Of a stretch of DNA of 64,000 nt, positions 1 through 8,469 are shown piece after piece. Origin of the DNA: Pararhizobium sp. A13. GTDB lineage: Bacteria > Pseudomonadota > Alphaproteobacteria > Rhizobiales > Rhizobiaceae. The first letter of the stretch is position 1, and each line of letters begins with the position of its first letter. Under the pieces are notes generated by a model, which saw only the letters and a list, made by a program, of their open reading frames with translations, did no database searches and was not told the origin of the DNA. The translations under genes and the position numbers were made by a program. The DNA is taken from assembly GCF_040126305.1 (NCBI RefSeq), contig NZ_CP149512.1:388638-452637 (forward strand). Reading direction: 5' to 3'.

Positions 1-235
1 GGATGCTGATATGCGATTCGGCCAGCAGCGCGACGCCGGTCACACCACCGCCGGTGCCAAACTGATGCAAACGAGTGTCCAGCACCGTCGCGCCGCAAGC
101 CAATGCCGCTTCCCGCATCGCCCCATCGATAAAGCTGGCGTCGTCTAGTCGTTGCGCGCCCCAAAAATCGAGCAGGATGTGCGTCCCAGGCGGATAGTCC
201 GTAGGCTCCAACACCTCGGATGTTTCGGGTGGCAT
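1..235 (-). CDS. speH: S-adenosylmethionine decarboxylase proenzyme, 5' part (cut by window edge)
   Basis: Seventy-eight codons read from an ATG at 235-233 down to the window edge, so the C-terminal part is missing. The translation contains HILLDFWGA near residue 18 and ends in GVTGVALLAESHISI. The AESHIS segment is where this pyruvoyl enzyme family cleaves itself, the Ser becoming the pyruvoyl group. The family decarboxylates S-adenosylmethionine to supply aminopropyl groups for spermidine. Assignment rests on the DFWGA and AESHIS motifs; the short bacterial SpeH/SpeD class is likely from the early position of the cleavage Ser (about residue 76). A spermidine synthase partner, if present, would lie outside the window. 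Confidence 0.85.
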   Translation of the reverse strand, partial: MPPETSEVLEPTDYPPGTHILLDFWGAQRLDDASFIDGAMREAALACGATVLDTRLHQFGTGGGVTGVALLAESHISI

Positions 236-445
236 GCGGTCTCCGTGATTCGATGGCAAGTGCTGATCGCTGTTGGCTAGAGCAAACGCGCACCGATTGG
301 TAGTCACCCGCCTGCCGTGATGCCCTTGGTGGCTCCAAGGCGCAGCATTAGGCTGCCATAGCGGCAGTTGGCAGGCGTGGAGGTCTTGGCTTTGTCAACC
401 TTCTGAGAGTTGCGACGAGCGGGCGTTCGTCGCATGACCGAGAGA

Positions 446-871
446 TCAAGACCGAGGCTTCTTTGGCGTTTGACCAAGCCCGGCTGCCCTTGCCAGTTCC
501 GAGCGCCTGGCAGCATAAGCGGGTGCGATCATGGGATAGTCGTCGGGCAGAGCCCACTTCTGGCGATATTGTTCCGGCGTCATCTGGTATTTGGCCATCA
601 GGTGGCGCTTCAGCGATTTGAACTTCTTGCCGTCCTCGAAGCAGACCAGATAGTCGTCCTGGATTGACTTGCGCACTGATATCGGTGGCTTTGGCTTCTC
701 AACGATCGGCTCTGCCGCCTTTTCGTGGCCGATTCCGTTTAAGGCCGCATGGACATCTCCAATTACCTTCGTGATTTCGCCGCCTGGAATAACGTGGTTG
801 CCGACATAGGCCGCGACGATCTTTGCCGTGAGCGTCACGAGAAGGTCATGTGCGGGCAGCGTCTCAGGCAT
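446..871 (-). CDS. MucR/Ros-family transcriptional regulator with degenerate zinc finger
   Basis: A 141-aa protein of the rhizobial MucR/Ros family, which binds AT-rich DNA and controls exopolysaccharide, motility and virulence or symbiosis genes. The hallmark [12 protein letters not shown] (residues 80-91) followed by [10 protein letters not shown] and [10 protein letters not shown] is clear. The ATG at 871 is preferred over an ATG at 895 because GGAGAA lies just upstream and family members start near here. By comparison with Ros (C-x2-C-x9-H-x3-H-H) only Cys77 and His90 remain: the second Cys is Asp80 and the distal His positions are Lys94 and Tyr95. MucR/Ml homologues lacking zinc ligands are known, so the protein may still be functional. 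No operon partner is visible. Confidence 0.88.
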   Translation of the reverse strand: MPETLPAHDLLVTLTAKIVAAYVGNHVIPGGEITKVIGDVHAALNGIGHEKAAEPIVEKPKPPISVRKSIQDDYLVCFEDGKKFKSLKRHLMAKYQMTPEQYRQKWALPDDYPMIAPAYAARRSELARAAGLGQTPKKPRS

Positions 872-1318
872 GCGGTGCGGTTCTCCAAAAAACATTGACG
901 GGACGGCTCAGATAAGGCTGGCGTTCGTTGAAACGCGTGGCGGGTAGCGCCGGCACGTCGCCGGTTGCGCCGGCGTTTCGCTTTGTCATTTTGAGGAAGT
1001 CCCTCGCCTTCCAGCAAGCCGCGGCCTCCCCCGACACCGTGGCAACATTTCTGGCGTCGTGGTCTCGTGAGCTCTGCGAGAGAAACCGATTTATTTTGGG
1101 AACGTCCGCCTTACAAGAAAAAGGTCAGTGGTCGCGCACTTTCCTGCGTGATCCGGATAGTTAGCGTTGGCGAGGGATATCAGTTCAAACGCGGATGTCC
1201 GTCGCAAGTCGCGGTGTCGGGGCGATCGGCAACAGCTTTTGGCTAGGAGTGCCACGCGTTAACTCTTTGAGGAGGCGCTTTAATAAAATGTGAAACCTGA
1301 GGGCCTCAACCAACTCCG
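872..1318. other. Intergenic stretch without a supported gene
   Basis: Upstream of the MucR-like gene and downstream of the 74-aa ORF. Short ORFs on both strands have no recognisable product or convincing ribosome binding site. It presumably holds the promoter of the regulator. Confidence 0.5.
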
Positions 1319-1543
1319 CTAGTTCATGAGCCTCCGAAACAGTCGCGCGAAGCGGCGGAACTCTTCCTGCTCATCCTCGAACCAGGCGTCGAGCGCACAG
1401 TAGGCGACCGCCGTCGCTGCTTCACTGCCATAGAGCGCGTGTGCCTGGTCGATGATGGCATCATCGACCAGCTTGCCTTGGTCGGCGGGTTGAGGGCTTG
1501 TTGACTGCGGTCTTTTGGACCGGGATGGATTACGCGACACCAT
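1319..1543 (-). CDS. Small hypothetical protein (74 aa)
   Basis: Starts at an ATG (1543-1541) preceded by GGGAGACG, a good ribosome binding site. The protein has a basic, Ser/Pro-rich N-terminus (about residues 1-20) and a C-terminal half rich in Ala, Glu and Arg that reads as helical ([32 protein letters not shown]). It is in frame with, and downstream of, a LysR N-terminal remnant, so an automatic caller would fuse the two into one 147-aa protein. The separate ribosome binding site and the abrupt loss of LysR character support two units. I do not recognise the family. Confidence 0.5.
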   Translation of the reverse strand: MVSRNPSRSKRPQSTSPQPADQGKLVDDAIIDQAHALYGSEAATAVAYCALDAWFEDEQEEFRRFARLFRRLMN

Positions 1544-1762
1544 CGTCTCCCTGTGTCTGAAGTGACTTTGAATGATCGCCGGCCGGACACTCGTCGCCGA
1601 CGCCCGCGTGGTTCGGACAAACAGCTGGACCCCGAGTTCTCGCTCCAGCGCCTGGATCTGCGTCAACAACGCCGGTTGGGCGACATGCACCCGTGCCCCT
1701 GCCCTGCCGAGGTGCAACTCCTCGGCGAATGCGACGAAATAGGTGAGTTGGCGCAGTTCCAT
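1544..1762 (-). pseudogene. LysR-family regulator, N-terminal remnant
   Basis: From an ATG at 1762 the translation begins [22 protein letters not shown] and continues through [26 protein letters not shown], the helix-turn-helix region of LysR-type regulators (about 50 residues). After that the sequence loses family character and runs in frame into the downstream 74-aa ORF. The effector-binding domain of about 230 residues is absent. I infer truncation by a deletion whose 3' junction lies between about 1545 and 1610. Confidence 0.7.
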
Positions 1763-1884
1763 ATCATTGACCCATGGTGGTCGCTGGGTCGAACGAAATG
1801 CAATCCCAGCTTCGCGGTCAGAATACTTATTTATGTATAGAATAGCCAGTTATTTGATTATGGTCGCAGTGATCATGTGGACGA

Positions 1885-2142
1885 ATGACACCACGTGACC
1901 TTTTGGCTTGGAATGTTCGGAAGCTCCGCGTTCGCCGAGGGCTTTCGCAGGAGCGCCTCGCATTTGAAGCTGGTCTTGAGCGGGTTTCGATCTCTCAGCT
2001 TGAGCGCAAACAAGTCAATCTAGGAGTAGATTCCCTAGGGAAAATTGCAGCCGCACTTAAATGCAAAGTCTCTGAATTACTATTGGAGCCTGCGGACGGT
2101 GAGAAAGCACCAGAGAACCTTCGCCGTGGACGTCGGAGCTGA
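1885..2142 (+). CDS. XRE-family helix-turn-helix regulator (85 aa)
   Basis: A small DNA-binding protein consisting essentially of one helix-turn-helix domain (about residues 7-62): NVRKLRVRRGLSQERLAF, then ERVSISQLERKQVNLGVDSLGKIAAAL, the usual Cro/CI-type pattern with the conserved Q-E in helix 2 and S-x-L-E-R in helix 3. No sensor domain follows; the basic tail ends RRGRRS. Such proteins are common solitary regulators on rhizobial plasmids. It is divergent from the LysR remnant, and its 5' flank (1763-1884) is AT-rich, fitting a promoter. No toxin or phage partner is adjacent, so its target is unknown. Confidence 0.8.
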   Translation: MTPRDLLAWNVRKLRVRRGLSQERLAFEAGLERVSISQLERKQVNLGVDSLGKIAAALKCKVSELLLEPADGEKAPENLRRGRRS

Positions 2143-2296
2143 CGATCAGGGTTTCGGCGCCTTGATGCAGCAAAAACGCTACGACGGGTTCGAACCCTAA
2201 GCCCGCGGAAGGCAACGGGTCTAAAGCCGTTCCATTGGAGATATTATGCGATCCTGCGAGCACAGAACGAGAACACCTGGCGCGACATAGGTACTA

Positions 2297-2429
2297 GGGG
2301 AGCATGAGGAATTGTGGGGCCTTTCGTTCTTTGCCGGTTCAAATCTGACCGCCCTGTGAAAAATCACAGGACAAACTTTAGACCATTCACGGCAATTTCG
2401 TTGGCGCCCCACAATTCCTCATGCTCCCC
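2297..2429. repeat. 133-bp nested palindrome (24-bp perfect outer arms)
   Basis: The outer arms 2297-2320 and 2406-2429 are perfect 24-bp inverted repeats (left arm GGGGAGCATGAGGAATTGTG followed by GGGC). Inside lie a second pair, TTGCCG (2331-2336) with CGGCAA (2390-2395), and an apical hairpin CCTGTGA-AAAA-TCACAGG (2353-2370). The whole segment can fold as one long stem or cruciform. It sits just upstream of a regulator remnant in a decayed region. It could be a miniature transposable or palindromic repeat, or a relic of two converging copies. Confidence 0.75.
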
Positions 2430-2540
2430 ACCGTTGCAGACATCCGGGAGGCGCTCGAAAGCGCAGGCGTTATCTTCATCGATGGAGACTATTCAGGATC
2501 AGGCGGACCTGGCGTTCGCTTAAGCAGCAATCACCCCTGA
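2427..2540 (+). pseudogene. XRE-type regulator, C-terminal remnant
   Basis: The open frame from 2427 reads PTVADIREALESAGVIFIDG, then GGPGVRL near the stop at 2538-2540. This matches the conserved tail (I-R-x-A-L-E-x-A-G-V-I-F followed by G-P-G-V-R-L) of a very common family of small helix-turn-helix regulators in Rhizobiales. No helix-turn-helix or start codon precedes it; the right arm of the long palindrome abuts it. I infer a 5'-truncated gene. Confidence 0.6.
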
Positions 2541-2865
2541 CTAGATTCGCTTCGACACGTGTCCCTGTCACAGGGTCAATGTGGATCGCTACACCTTCAT
2601 TGCAATGGACTTGCACCATCTACTCCTTGCCGGTCTCCCGGCGCACCTTGTTCCCACCCCTTTAAATGCCAAGCGACACATGCACATCCGATATCATCGT
2701 TGCCCGCGGCTGAGGCCACTATCACACGATTGCCTAGTGAGCTGGTTCCGAGTTTTTCGGAGAAACCGAACCCCGTATTTTCGAGAATTGAACACTGTTC
2801 ACTCCATGCAATGCATCGGTGGATAACGCAAATCAGGCTCGGCCCCAAACCCGACCAGGATGCCA
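2541..2865. other. Intergenic stretch without a supported gene
   Basis: Lies between the XRE remnant and the 3' end of fabI. ORFs of 80-105 codons occur in several frames, but they overlap each other, lack family features, and none has a convincing start. I see no insertion-sequence ends or RNA gene here. Confidence 0.5.
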
Positions 2866-3651
2866 TCAGTCGATGATGTGATAGCCCCCATCCACGTAAA
2901 GCACCTGCCCCGTGATCAGGCGCGCGGCGTCATGCGCGAGAAAGGCCGTTGCGACGCCAACATCATCAATACTGACGAGCTCTCGGGCCGGCGCCTTCGT
3001 CTTTGTCTTTTCCAGCAGTTCATCGAATTCGGGAATCCCCGATGCGGCGCGCGTCGCCAGCGCGCCTGGCGAGATGGCGTGGACACGAATGTTCTTTGGT
3101 CCGAGTTCCGCGGCGAGATAACGAACAGCGCTCTCGAGGGCAGCCTTTGCCACGCCCATGATGTTGTAGTTCTCAACGACCTTTTGCGAGCCATAATAGG
3201 TCATCGTAAACAGCGTACCGCCTTTCTTCATAAGCGGCTCAGCGAGATGGGCCATGCGAATGAATGACCAGCAGGAGATTTCCATCGTCTTCAGAAAGCC
3301 TTCGCGCGGCACGTCGACGACGCGGCCAACCAGCGTATCCCTCGGCGAAAAGGCGATGGAGTGGACGACGAAATCGAGTTCGCCCCACGTCTCTGAAATA
3401 GAGTCAAAGACCGCCTCGAGCTGGCCGTCAATGGCCATGTCCATCGGCATGAAGATCGGACTTTCGACCTCACGTGCGAGAGGCTCCACGTGTGGCTTGG
3501 CCTTGTCGTTGAGATAGGTAATTGCGAGCTCGGCGCCGAAGGCGCGAAAGGCTCGGGCACACCCCCAGGCTATCGAACGATCATTGGCGATACCGACGAT
3601 CAGCCCTTTTCTGCCCCTGAGAAGCTGCGCATTGACGACCGGAATGGACAT
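2866..3651 (-). CDS. fabI: Enoyl-[acyl-carrier-protein] reductase (NADH), FabI type
   Basis: A 261-aa short-chain dehydrogenase/reductase of the FabI class, which reduces trans-2-enoyl-ACP in fatty-acid elongation. The nucleotide-binding start LIVGIANDRSIAWG (residues 18-30) is typical of FabI. The catalytic set is visible as Tyr152, Tyr162 and Lys169 in YYGSQKVVENYNIMGVAKAAL. The ATG at 3651 is chosen because GGGAGAAG precedes it and the family starts here; an upstream in-frame start at 3717 would overlap ackA. It is last in a minus-strand operon after ackA (28-bp gap). Being on a secondary replicon next to acetate metabolism genes, it is probably an additional rather than the housekeeping copy. 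Confidence 0.88.
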   Translation of the reverse strand: MSIPVVNAQLLRGRKGLIVGIANDRSIAWGCARAFRAFGAELAITYLNDKAKPHVEPLAREVESPIFMPMDMAIDGQLEAVFDSISETWGELDFVVHSIAFSPRDTLVGRVVDVPREGFLKTMEISCWSFIRMAHLAEPLMKKGGTLFTMTYYGSQKVVENYNIMGVAKAALESAVRYLAAELGPKNIRVHAISPGALATRAASGIPEFDELLEKTKTKAPARELVSIDDVGVATAFLAHDAARLITGQVLYVDGGYHIID

Positions 3652-3679
3652 TGGTTGCTTCTCCCGTGAAGGTTTGACT

Positions 3680-4858
3680 TCAAGACGCTGTGATAAGTGC
3701 AAGCGTATGGCGCGCAATCATCAACTCCTCATCAGTCGGCAGGACATAGAGCGCGACGCGGCTCGCCTCGGTGGAAATCAGCATCGCGCCTGCTTCGTTG
3801 GCCGCGGGATCAAGCTCGGCGCCAAGCCAGGTCAGACGCGCGGCAATGCGAGCCCGAATAGTTGGAGCGTTTTCTCCCACGCCGGCCGTGAAGACGAACG
3901 CATCCAGACCTCCCAGCGCACCGGCGAGCATCCCGGCACTCAGCGCACAGCGGTGGACTAAATGATCGATCGCTAGGCTCGCGCGCGGATCGTCGCTGGC
4001 GAGCAAGTCGCGCATATCGCCGGAAATGCCCGACAGTCCCCTGAGACCAGACGACCGGTAGAGAAGGTCCGTGACCTCCCTGGTGCTCATGCCCTTCTGG
4101 TCGATCAGGTAGAGAACGACACCTGGATCCATCTGGCCTGGCCTGGTGCCCATCGGCAGGCCGTCGAGAGCCGTGAACCCCATGGTCGTCTCAAGACTGC
4201 GGCCGTTGCGCAGTGCGCACATCGAAGCGCCGCTGCCAAGATGCGCAACGATGATGCGGTCCTGCGCGACGGCGGGCGCCACCTCGGCCAGCCGCTCGGA
4301 AATATATTCGTAGGAAAGGCCATGGAACCCATAGCGCCGAATGCCGTCCTCGTAGAAGGCCCATGGCAAGGCGTAACAGTCGGTATGGGCAGCGTGGCCA
4401 CGATGGAAGGCCGTGTCAAAACACGCGATTTGGGGAACATCCGGATCGATGTCCATGGCAAGGCGGATTGGTGCCAGATTGTTGGGCTGATGCAGCGGTG
4501 CAAGCTTCTGTAAAGTCGCGAGCTTGTCGAGAATGTCATGGTCGATCAGGATCGGCTGCGCATAATCCGGCCCGCCGTGAACCACGCGATGGCCGATGGC
4601 TCTGAGCGTAACGCCTTCGAGCGACTGCAGCCAGGTGCGGGTCTCAGTGATGGCAGCTGGCAGGTCCTTCACCACTCCCGGCTCATAACTGCGATCGACC
4701 AGCGCCGTGGTGTCGGCGGCGGTGGCGCGCAAACGGGGCCGGGTTCCTATGCCATCCATCTGCCCGCGAACGCGGCGCTCCAATCGCGTGCCGGCAACCT
4801 CGAAGATCTGGAACTTGAGGCTTGACGAGCCGGCGTTGACTACAAGGATCGCGTCCAT
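3680..4858 (-). CDS. ackA: Acetate kinase
   Basis: A 392-aa protein of the acetate and butyrate kinase family, which interconverts acetyl phosphate plus ADP with acetate plus ATP. The N-terminus [20 protein letters not shown] carries the N-x-G-S-S-S-x-K phosphate motif. The family signatures [12 protein letters not shown] and [20 protein letters not shown] are present, as is [11 protein letters not shown] near residue 325. Length matches the family (about 400). It follows the phosphate acyltransferase after 3 bp, giving the classical pta-ackA pair for substrate-level ATP formation or acetate overflow. Confidence 0.93.
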   Translation of the reverse strand: MDAILVVNAGSSSLKFQIFEVAGTRLERRVRGQMDGIGTRPRLRATAADTTALVDRSYEPGVVKDLPAAITETRTWLQSLEGVTLRAIGHRVVHGGPDYAQPILIDHDILDKLATLQKLAPLHQPNNLAPIRLAMDIDPDVPQIACFDTAFHRGHAAHTDCYALPWAFYEDGIRRYGFHGLSYEYISERLAEVAPAVAQDRIIVAHLGSGASMCALRNGRSLETTMGFTALDGLPMGTRPGQMDPGVVLYLIDQKGMSTREVTDLLYRSSGLRGLSGISGDMRDLLASDDPRASLAIDHLVHRCALSAGMLAGALGGLDAFVFTAGVGENAPTIRARIAARLTWLGAELDPAANEAGAMLISTEASRVALYVLPTDEELMIARHTLALITAS

Positions 4859-4861
4859 GCG

Positions 4862-5818
4862 TCAAGCCGCCACTTGCGTCAGCCGCCGGCGGGCGGCCGC
4901 GTAAAGGGTCGCGACGGCGCACGAAGCAAGGCGGCTGCGCACCGAATCCGCCCGCGACGTCAGCACGATCGGTACGCGCGCGCCAAGCACAATTCCGGCC
5001 GCGTCGGCATGGGCGAGGAAAGTCAGGTTCTTGGCCAGCATGTTACCGGCTTCAAGGTCAGGCACGACGATGATCTGCGCCCGGCCCGCCACTGGTGACG
5101 TGAGCCCCTTGATCTGAGCGGCTTCAACGCTTATCGCGTTATCGAACGCAAGCGGGCCGTCGAGCACTCCCCCGGTGATCTGGCCGCGATCGGCCATCTT
5201 GCACAGGGCCGCCGCCTCGATAGTCGAGGGAATCTTCGTTGTAACCGTCTCGACAGCTGACACGATCGCCACCCGCGGCTCGCCGAGACCGATCGTGACC
5301 CAGAGGTCGATCGCGTTCTGCACGATATCGCGTTTGACATCCAGATCGGGAAAGATGTTGATCGCCGCATCGGTGATGAAGAGCGTGTCGGCATGGCCGG
5401 GGACGTCCATCACAAACACGTGGCTGATGCGCCGTTCGGTTCTAAGCCCGGTCGCAGAAGCGGTGACCTCGCGCATCAGTTCGTCGGTATGGAGGCTGCC
5501 CTTCATCAGGAGTTCGCCCTTTCCCTCCCGGATCAGGGTCACCGCCTTTGCCGCAGCGGCGTGGCTATGCGGCACGTCGATGATCTCGTGCGCCCGCAAA
5601 TCAAGCCCGTTGTCGGCCGCCACCTGGCGAATCTTCGCTTCAGGCCCGATCAGCACCGGAACGATCAGACGATGCTCGGCGGCTTCCAGCGCGCCGCGCA
5701 GCGAGGTTTCGTCACAGGGGTGCGCCACGATCATGACCGCGGACGGGACCTCCTGCGCGGCCGCTATCAGGCGGTCGTATTTCGATGGTTCATGGGTCGT
5801 CGCGGTCGTGTCAGCCAA
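4862..5818 (-). CDS. pta: Phosphate acetyl/butyryltransferase
   Basis: A 318-aa protein of the phosphate acetyl/butyryltransferase family, converting acyl-CoA and phosphate to acyl phosphate for the downstream kinase. The central ELLMKGSLHTDELMREV, FVMDVPGHADTLFITDAAIN and the C-terminal PDLEAGNMLAKNLTFLAHAD are hallmark segments. The start is a TTG (5818-5816) with AGGAG eight bases upstream. It is the short single-domain form, as found where this domain occurs alone or fused to enoyl-CoA hydratase, not the long Pta with a DRTGG domain. Acetyl versus butyryl specificity cannot be decided from sequence. Confidence 0.85.
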   Translation of the reverse strand: MADTTATTHEPSKYDRLIAAAQEVPSAVMIVAHPCDETSLRGALEAAEHRLIVPVLIGPEAKIRQVAADNGLDLRAHEIIDVPHSHAAAAKAVTLIREGKGELLMKGSLHTDELMREVTASATGLRTERRISHVFVMDVPGHADTLFITDAAINIFPDLDVKRDIVQNAIDLWVTIGLGEPRVAIVSAVETVTTKIPSTIEAAALCKMADRGQITGGVLDGPLAFDNAISVEAAQIKGLTSPVAGRAQIIVVPDLEAGNMLAKNLTFLAHADAAGIVLGARVPIVLTSRADSVRSRLASCAVATLYAAARRRLTQVAA

Positions 5819-5840
5819 TGGAAAACTCCTACTGTCTTGA

Positions 5841-8072
5841 TCATGCGCTACGATTGCGAGGCGCGGCGCGGGCCGGCATGGGCGTCGGCTCGCTGCTCAC
5901 CTCTCCCTTTCCAAGATCAAAAAGCTCGGTCACCCGCTGGAAGCGCTCGGCCGCCGTGTCACTCAACGCCCCGGACGCCTCAAGCACGCCCCGAAGAACC
6001 TCCAACGCGGCCCGGCGCTCGTCGATCTCCTTCGGAAGCATCGTAGGGATAGCGGCCAGCGCTGCCGTCTCATCGTTCAGCAGGATGTAATACTGTTCCC
6101 GCACCAGTGCTTTGAACGCCGCCAGGTTCAACCGGCTAGCGCCTTGATGGTCACGCCGGATCCTGCGGATCGCCTCGAATCCGCGTTCGTCAGCCCCGCC
6201 ACGACGCGCCATGCTGACGAACAGCAGCGACCGCACCAGAGCCTCAAGGGGACCGCCTTGGGGTATTTTTTCTCTCAACGCTACGGTTCGGGCTTCGACC
6301 AGCGCGCTGGTCAGCATGCTCTTTGGTGCCTGGCGCGGCGGGCGGTTGGACTGTGGATCGACGCCGAGTGCAGCCTGCAGCGCAGGCGAACCATAGACCA
6401 CGCCGAAGGTTTCCTCTGCCAGCCTTTCGGACATCTTGCGCCAGCTTTCCAGTCCCTCGACGATCTGCCCGGAAACCTGCTCCTGGAGGGCGAGGAAGGG
6501 ATTGTCCGCATCTGCGGGACGACGGTCCTCGCGAACAAGCTCCGCCGCCCCCTGAACCCAGGCGAGAAATGGGTTGGACGGGCCAAACATCTCGTAGCTC
6601 AGGCGAAGCGGATGCAATCGCCGCATCGCCTCTGCCCATGACGGGTTCACGGCGGCTTTCACCGCAGGCTGGAAAAAGGCGCGGTACAGCGCAAGGTTGA
6701 TCTCCGAGAGCCGCGCCGCGGCGGCAAACCGGTTATCGTCCTGAATGTCGTTGCCCCCGAGAGCGCGGATGTCGTCGAGGGTGCGTCTTTCGCAGCGCAT
6801 GACCCACTCGCCGGTCACCAGCTCCGGATGCTCCATCGCCTCTCCTTTCGGCTCGAGGACCGCTTCGTAGAGGCCCGGGGGGAGCACGTCGATGAGATCG
6901 ATGTTGGATGCGAACTCGTCATGCTCCTTGCGGGCGACACCGCCGGAGACGAAAATCCCCAAATGACCGATCTTTTCGTGCACGACGTAGACGATGGTCT
7001 GACCAAGCGAACGAATTTCATCGACACTGTCGTAGAGGTCGAGAATCCAGTCGAGCGCCTGCTGCGGCGGCGTTATGTTATCTCCCTTGGAGCAAAAGAC
7101 GACGATCGGCGAGCGGATCGTACGCAGGTCGACGGCCGTCCCATCAGAGGTGCGGATTTCTCCCGCAGCGAGCTTGTTGCCGATGAACAGTTCATCGACG
7201 ATAAACTGCATTTCTTCCGCATTGAGCGTGACATGCCCTCCCCACCAGCGCTCGAAACCAAGATAGCGTTCGGCCTCCGTATCGACCTTGGAATAGAGGT
7301 TATACTGCTTGGTCCACAGGGTATTGGCCGGGTTCTGGTTCTCGAAATTTTGGACAAGCCAGGCGCCGTCGAATTTTCCAGCGCCAAGATCGCCGAACAG
7401 TGCCGTCAGCCAGCTCCCGCCGAGAAGCCCACCGGAATAGCGCATAGGATTTTGTCCATGCACGCCGGCCCAGTAGGCGAGTGGCGAGCCCGCGACAATG
7501 ATCGGTCCGAACAACTCCGGCCTCAGCGCGGCGAGCATCATCACCGCCCATCCCGCCTGACAGTTGCCGATGACGCAGGGCTTGCCGTCCGCCTCGGGGT
7601 GGCGAGCAACCACGATTTCCAGAAATTGCGCCTCGGCGCGCGCGATCTTCTCGATGGTCTGGCCGGGCATGGGGTCGGGCAGGAAGCCGATGAAATAGCA
7701 GGCATGCCCTGCCTTCATTGCCACGCCGATCTCGCTGTCGGCCTTGAAACCGCCGATACCCGGGCCGTGCCCAGCCCGCGGATCGACGACGACAAAGGGG
7801 CGTTTGAGCGGATCGATCACGATCCCGGCGGGTGGAACAATGCGAACGAGGCCGTAGTTGACCGGCTCCGCGAAGGTCCGGGCGTCGGAGATGAGCTCGG
7901 CTTCATAGTCCAGCACGTGCGGCGCTCTTTGCGCCGCGTGCTCCTCATACTGCTCGGCACGCCGACGCATCACGTCAAGAAACAGAATCCAACGTTGCCA
8001 TGCGTCGACTGAATAGTTCGCGGATGTGTCGGCAAATGCCGGAATCGACGATACGCTTGATAGCTCGGACAT
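5841..8072 (-). CDS. DUF3141 family protein, PHA-synthase-like alpha/beta hydrolase
   Basis: A 743-aa soluble protein of the DUF3141 family, annotated in many proteobacteria as resembling poly(3-hydroxyalkanoate) synthase. An alpha/beta-hydrolase core is visible: RPFVVVDPRAGHGPGIGG (about residues 91-108) and a nucleophile elbow GNCQAGW with Cys171 in the nucleophile place. PHA synthases also use Cys. Later segments are PIVVFCSKGDNITPPQQ and HEKIGHLGIFVSGGVARKEH, which would supply the Asp and His of a triad. The ATG at 8072 has AGGAG eight bases upstream; a GTG three codons earlier lies too close. It is first in the operon with pta, ackA and fabI, linking acyl-CoA/acyl-phosphate pools to this enzyme. 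The true reaction is not known to me. Confidence 0.82.
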   Translation of the reverse strand: MSELSSVSSIPAFADTSANYSVDAWQRWILFLDVMRRRAEQYEEHAAQRAPHVLDYEAELISDARTFAEPVNYGLVRIVPPAGIVIDPLKRPFVVVDPRAGHGPGIGGFKADSEIGVAMKAGHACYFIGFLPDPMPGQTIEKIARAEAQFLEIVVARHPEADGKPCVIGNCQAGWAVMMLAALRPELFGPIIVAGSPLAYWAGVHGQNPMRYSGGLLGGSWLTALFGDLGAGKFDGAWLVQNFENQNPANTLWTKQYNLYSKVDTEAERYLGFERWWGGHVTLNAEEMQFIVDELFIGNKLAAGEIRTSDGTAVDLRTIRSPIVVFCSKGDNITPPQQALDWILDLYDSVDEIRSLGQTIVYVVHEKIGHLGIFVSGGVARKEHDEFASNIDLIDVLPPGLYEAVLEPKGEAMEHPELVTGEWVMRCERRTLDDIRALGGNDIQDDNRFAAAARLSEINLALYRAFFQPAVKAAVNPSWAEAMRRLHPLRLSYEMFGPSNPFLAWVQGAAELVREDRRPADADNPFLALQEQVSGQIVEGLESWRKMSERLAEETFGVVYGSPALQAALGVDPQSNRPPRQAPKSMLTSALVEARTVALREKIPQGGPLEALVRSLLFVSMARRGGADERGFEAIRRIRRDHQGASRLNLAAFKALVREQYYILLNDETAALAAIPTMLPKEIDERRAALEVLRGVLEASGALSDTAAERFQRVTELFDLGKGEVSSEPTPMPARAAPRNRSA

Positions 8073-8469
8073 CTTGTCCACTCCTTTGCAACCGGATCAG
8101 GATCAGTCGGCAGGCCTGAACGACATTGCCGCAGTGCTGGAAGTACAAAGCTAGCTGAATAGATGGGAACGCGTGCACGATACACGATAGCACCGGATTG
8201 TTACATTCATTTTATAGCTGGGCCAGTTCACCCGGATCGAGTGCCCGTTCCTCCTCTACTTTCATCGAAAGGTGACGCTCGGGAGCGAATGCCTCAGCGA
8301 CCTAAAACTGGCAGCAGGCTATTCGCCACCAAAGAATAAGAGCGAGCGGGTTTTCGCCTCACACAATTTACGACTCGTCGTCACGAGCTGATTGTCGAAT
8401 TGTCGCAACAGGTTTAAGTTGTCCCCGCAACGGTCGAGTGCAGAAATCCATGCAGGAGTTCGAACCGAG
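8073..8469. promoter_or_regulatory. Divergent intergenic region between the DUF3141 and CBS-protein genes
   Basis: About 400 bp separating two divergently read units, so both promoters should lie here. I looked for FNR/FixK boxes (TTGAT-N4-ATCAA), expected if these genes respond to low oxygen, and saw none with intact half-sites. No small gene is supported. Confidence 0.45.

Noticed and set aside
2353..2370. TGTGA-AAAA-TCACA resembling a CRP-type site
   Set aside because: It is the tip of the nested palindrome and no gene start lies at a suitable distance; the spacing of four bases is also shorter than the usual six.
8073..8469. Search for FNR/FixK boxes upstream of the DUF3141 and CBS genes
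   Set aside because: No TTGAT-N4-ATCAA site with both half-sites was seen, so low-oxygen control is not claimed.
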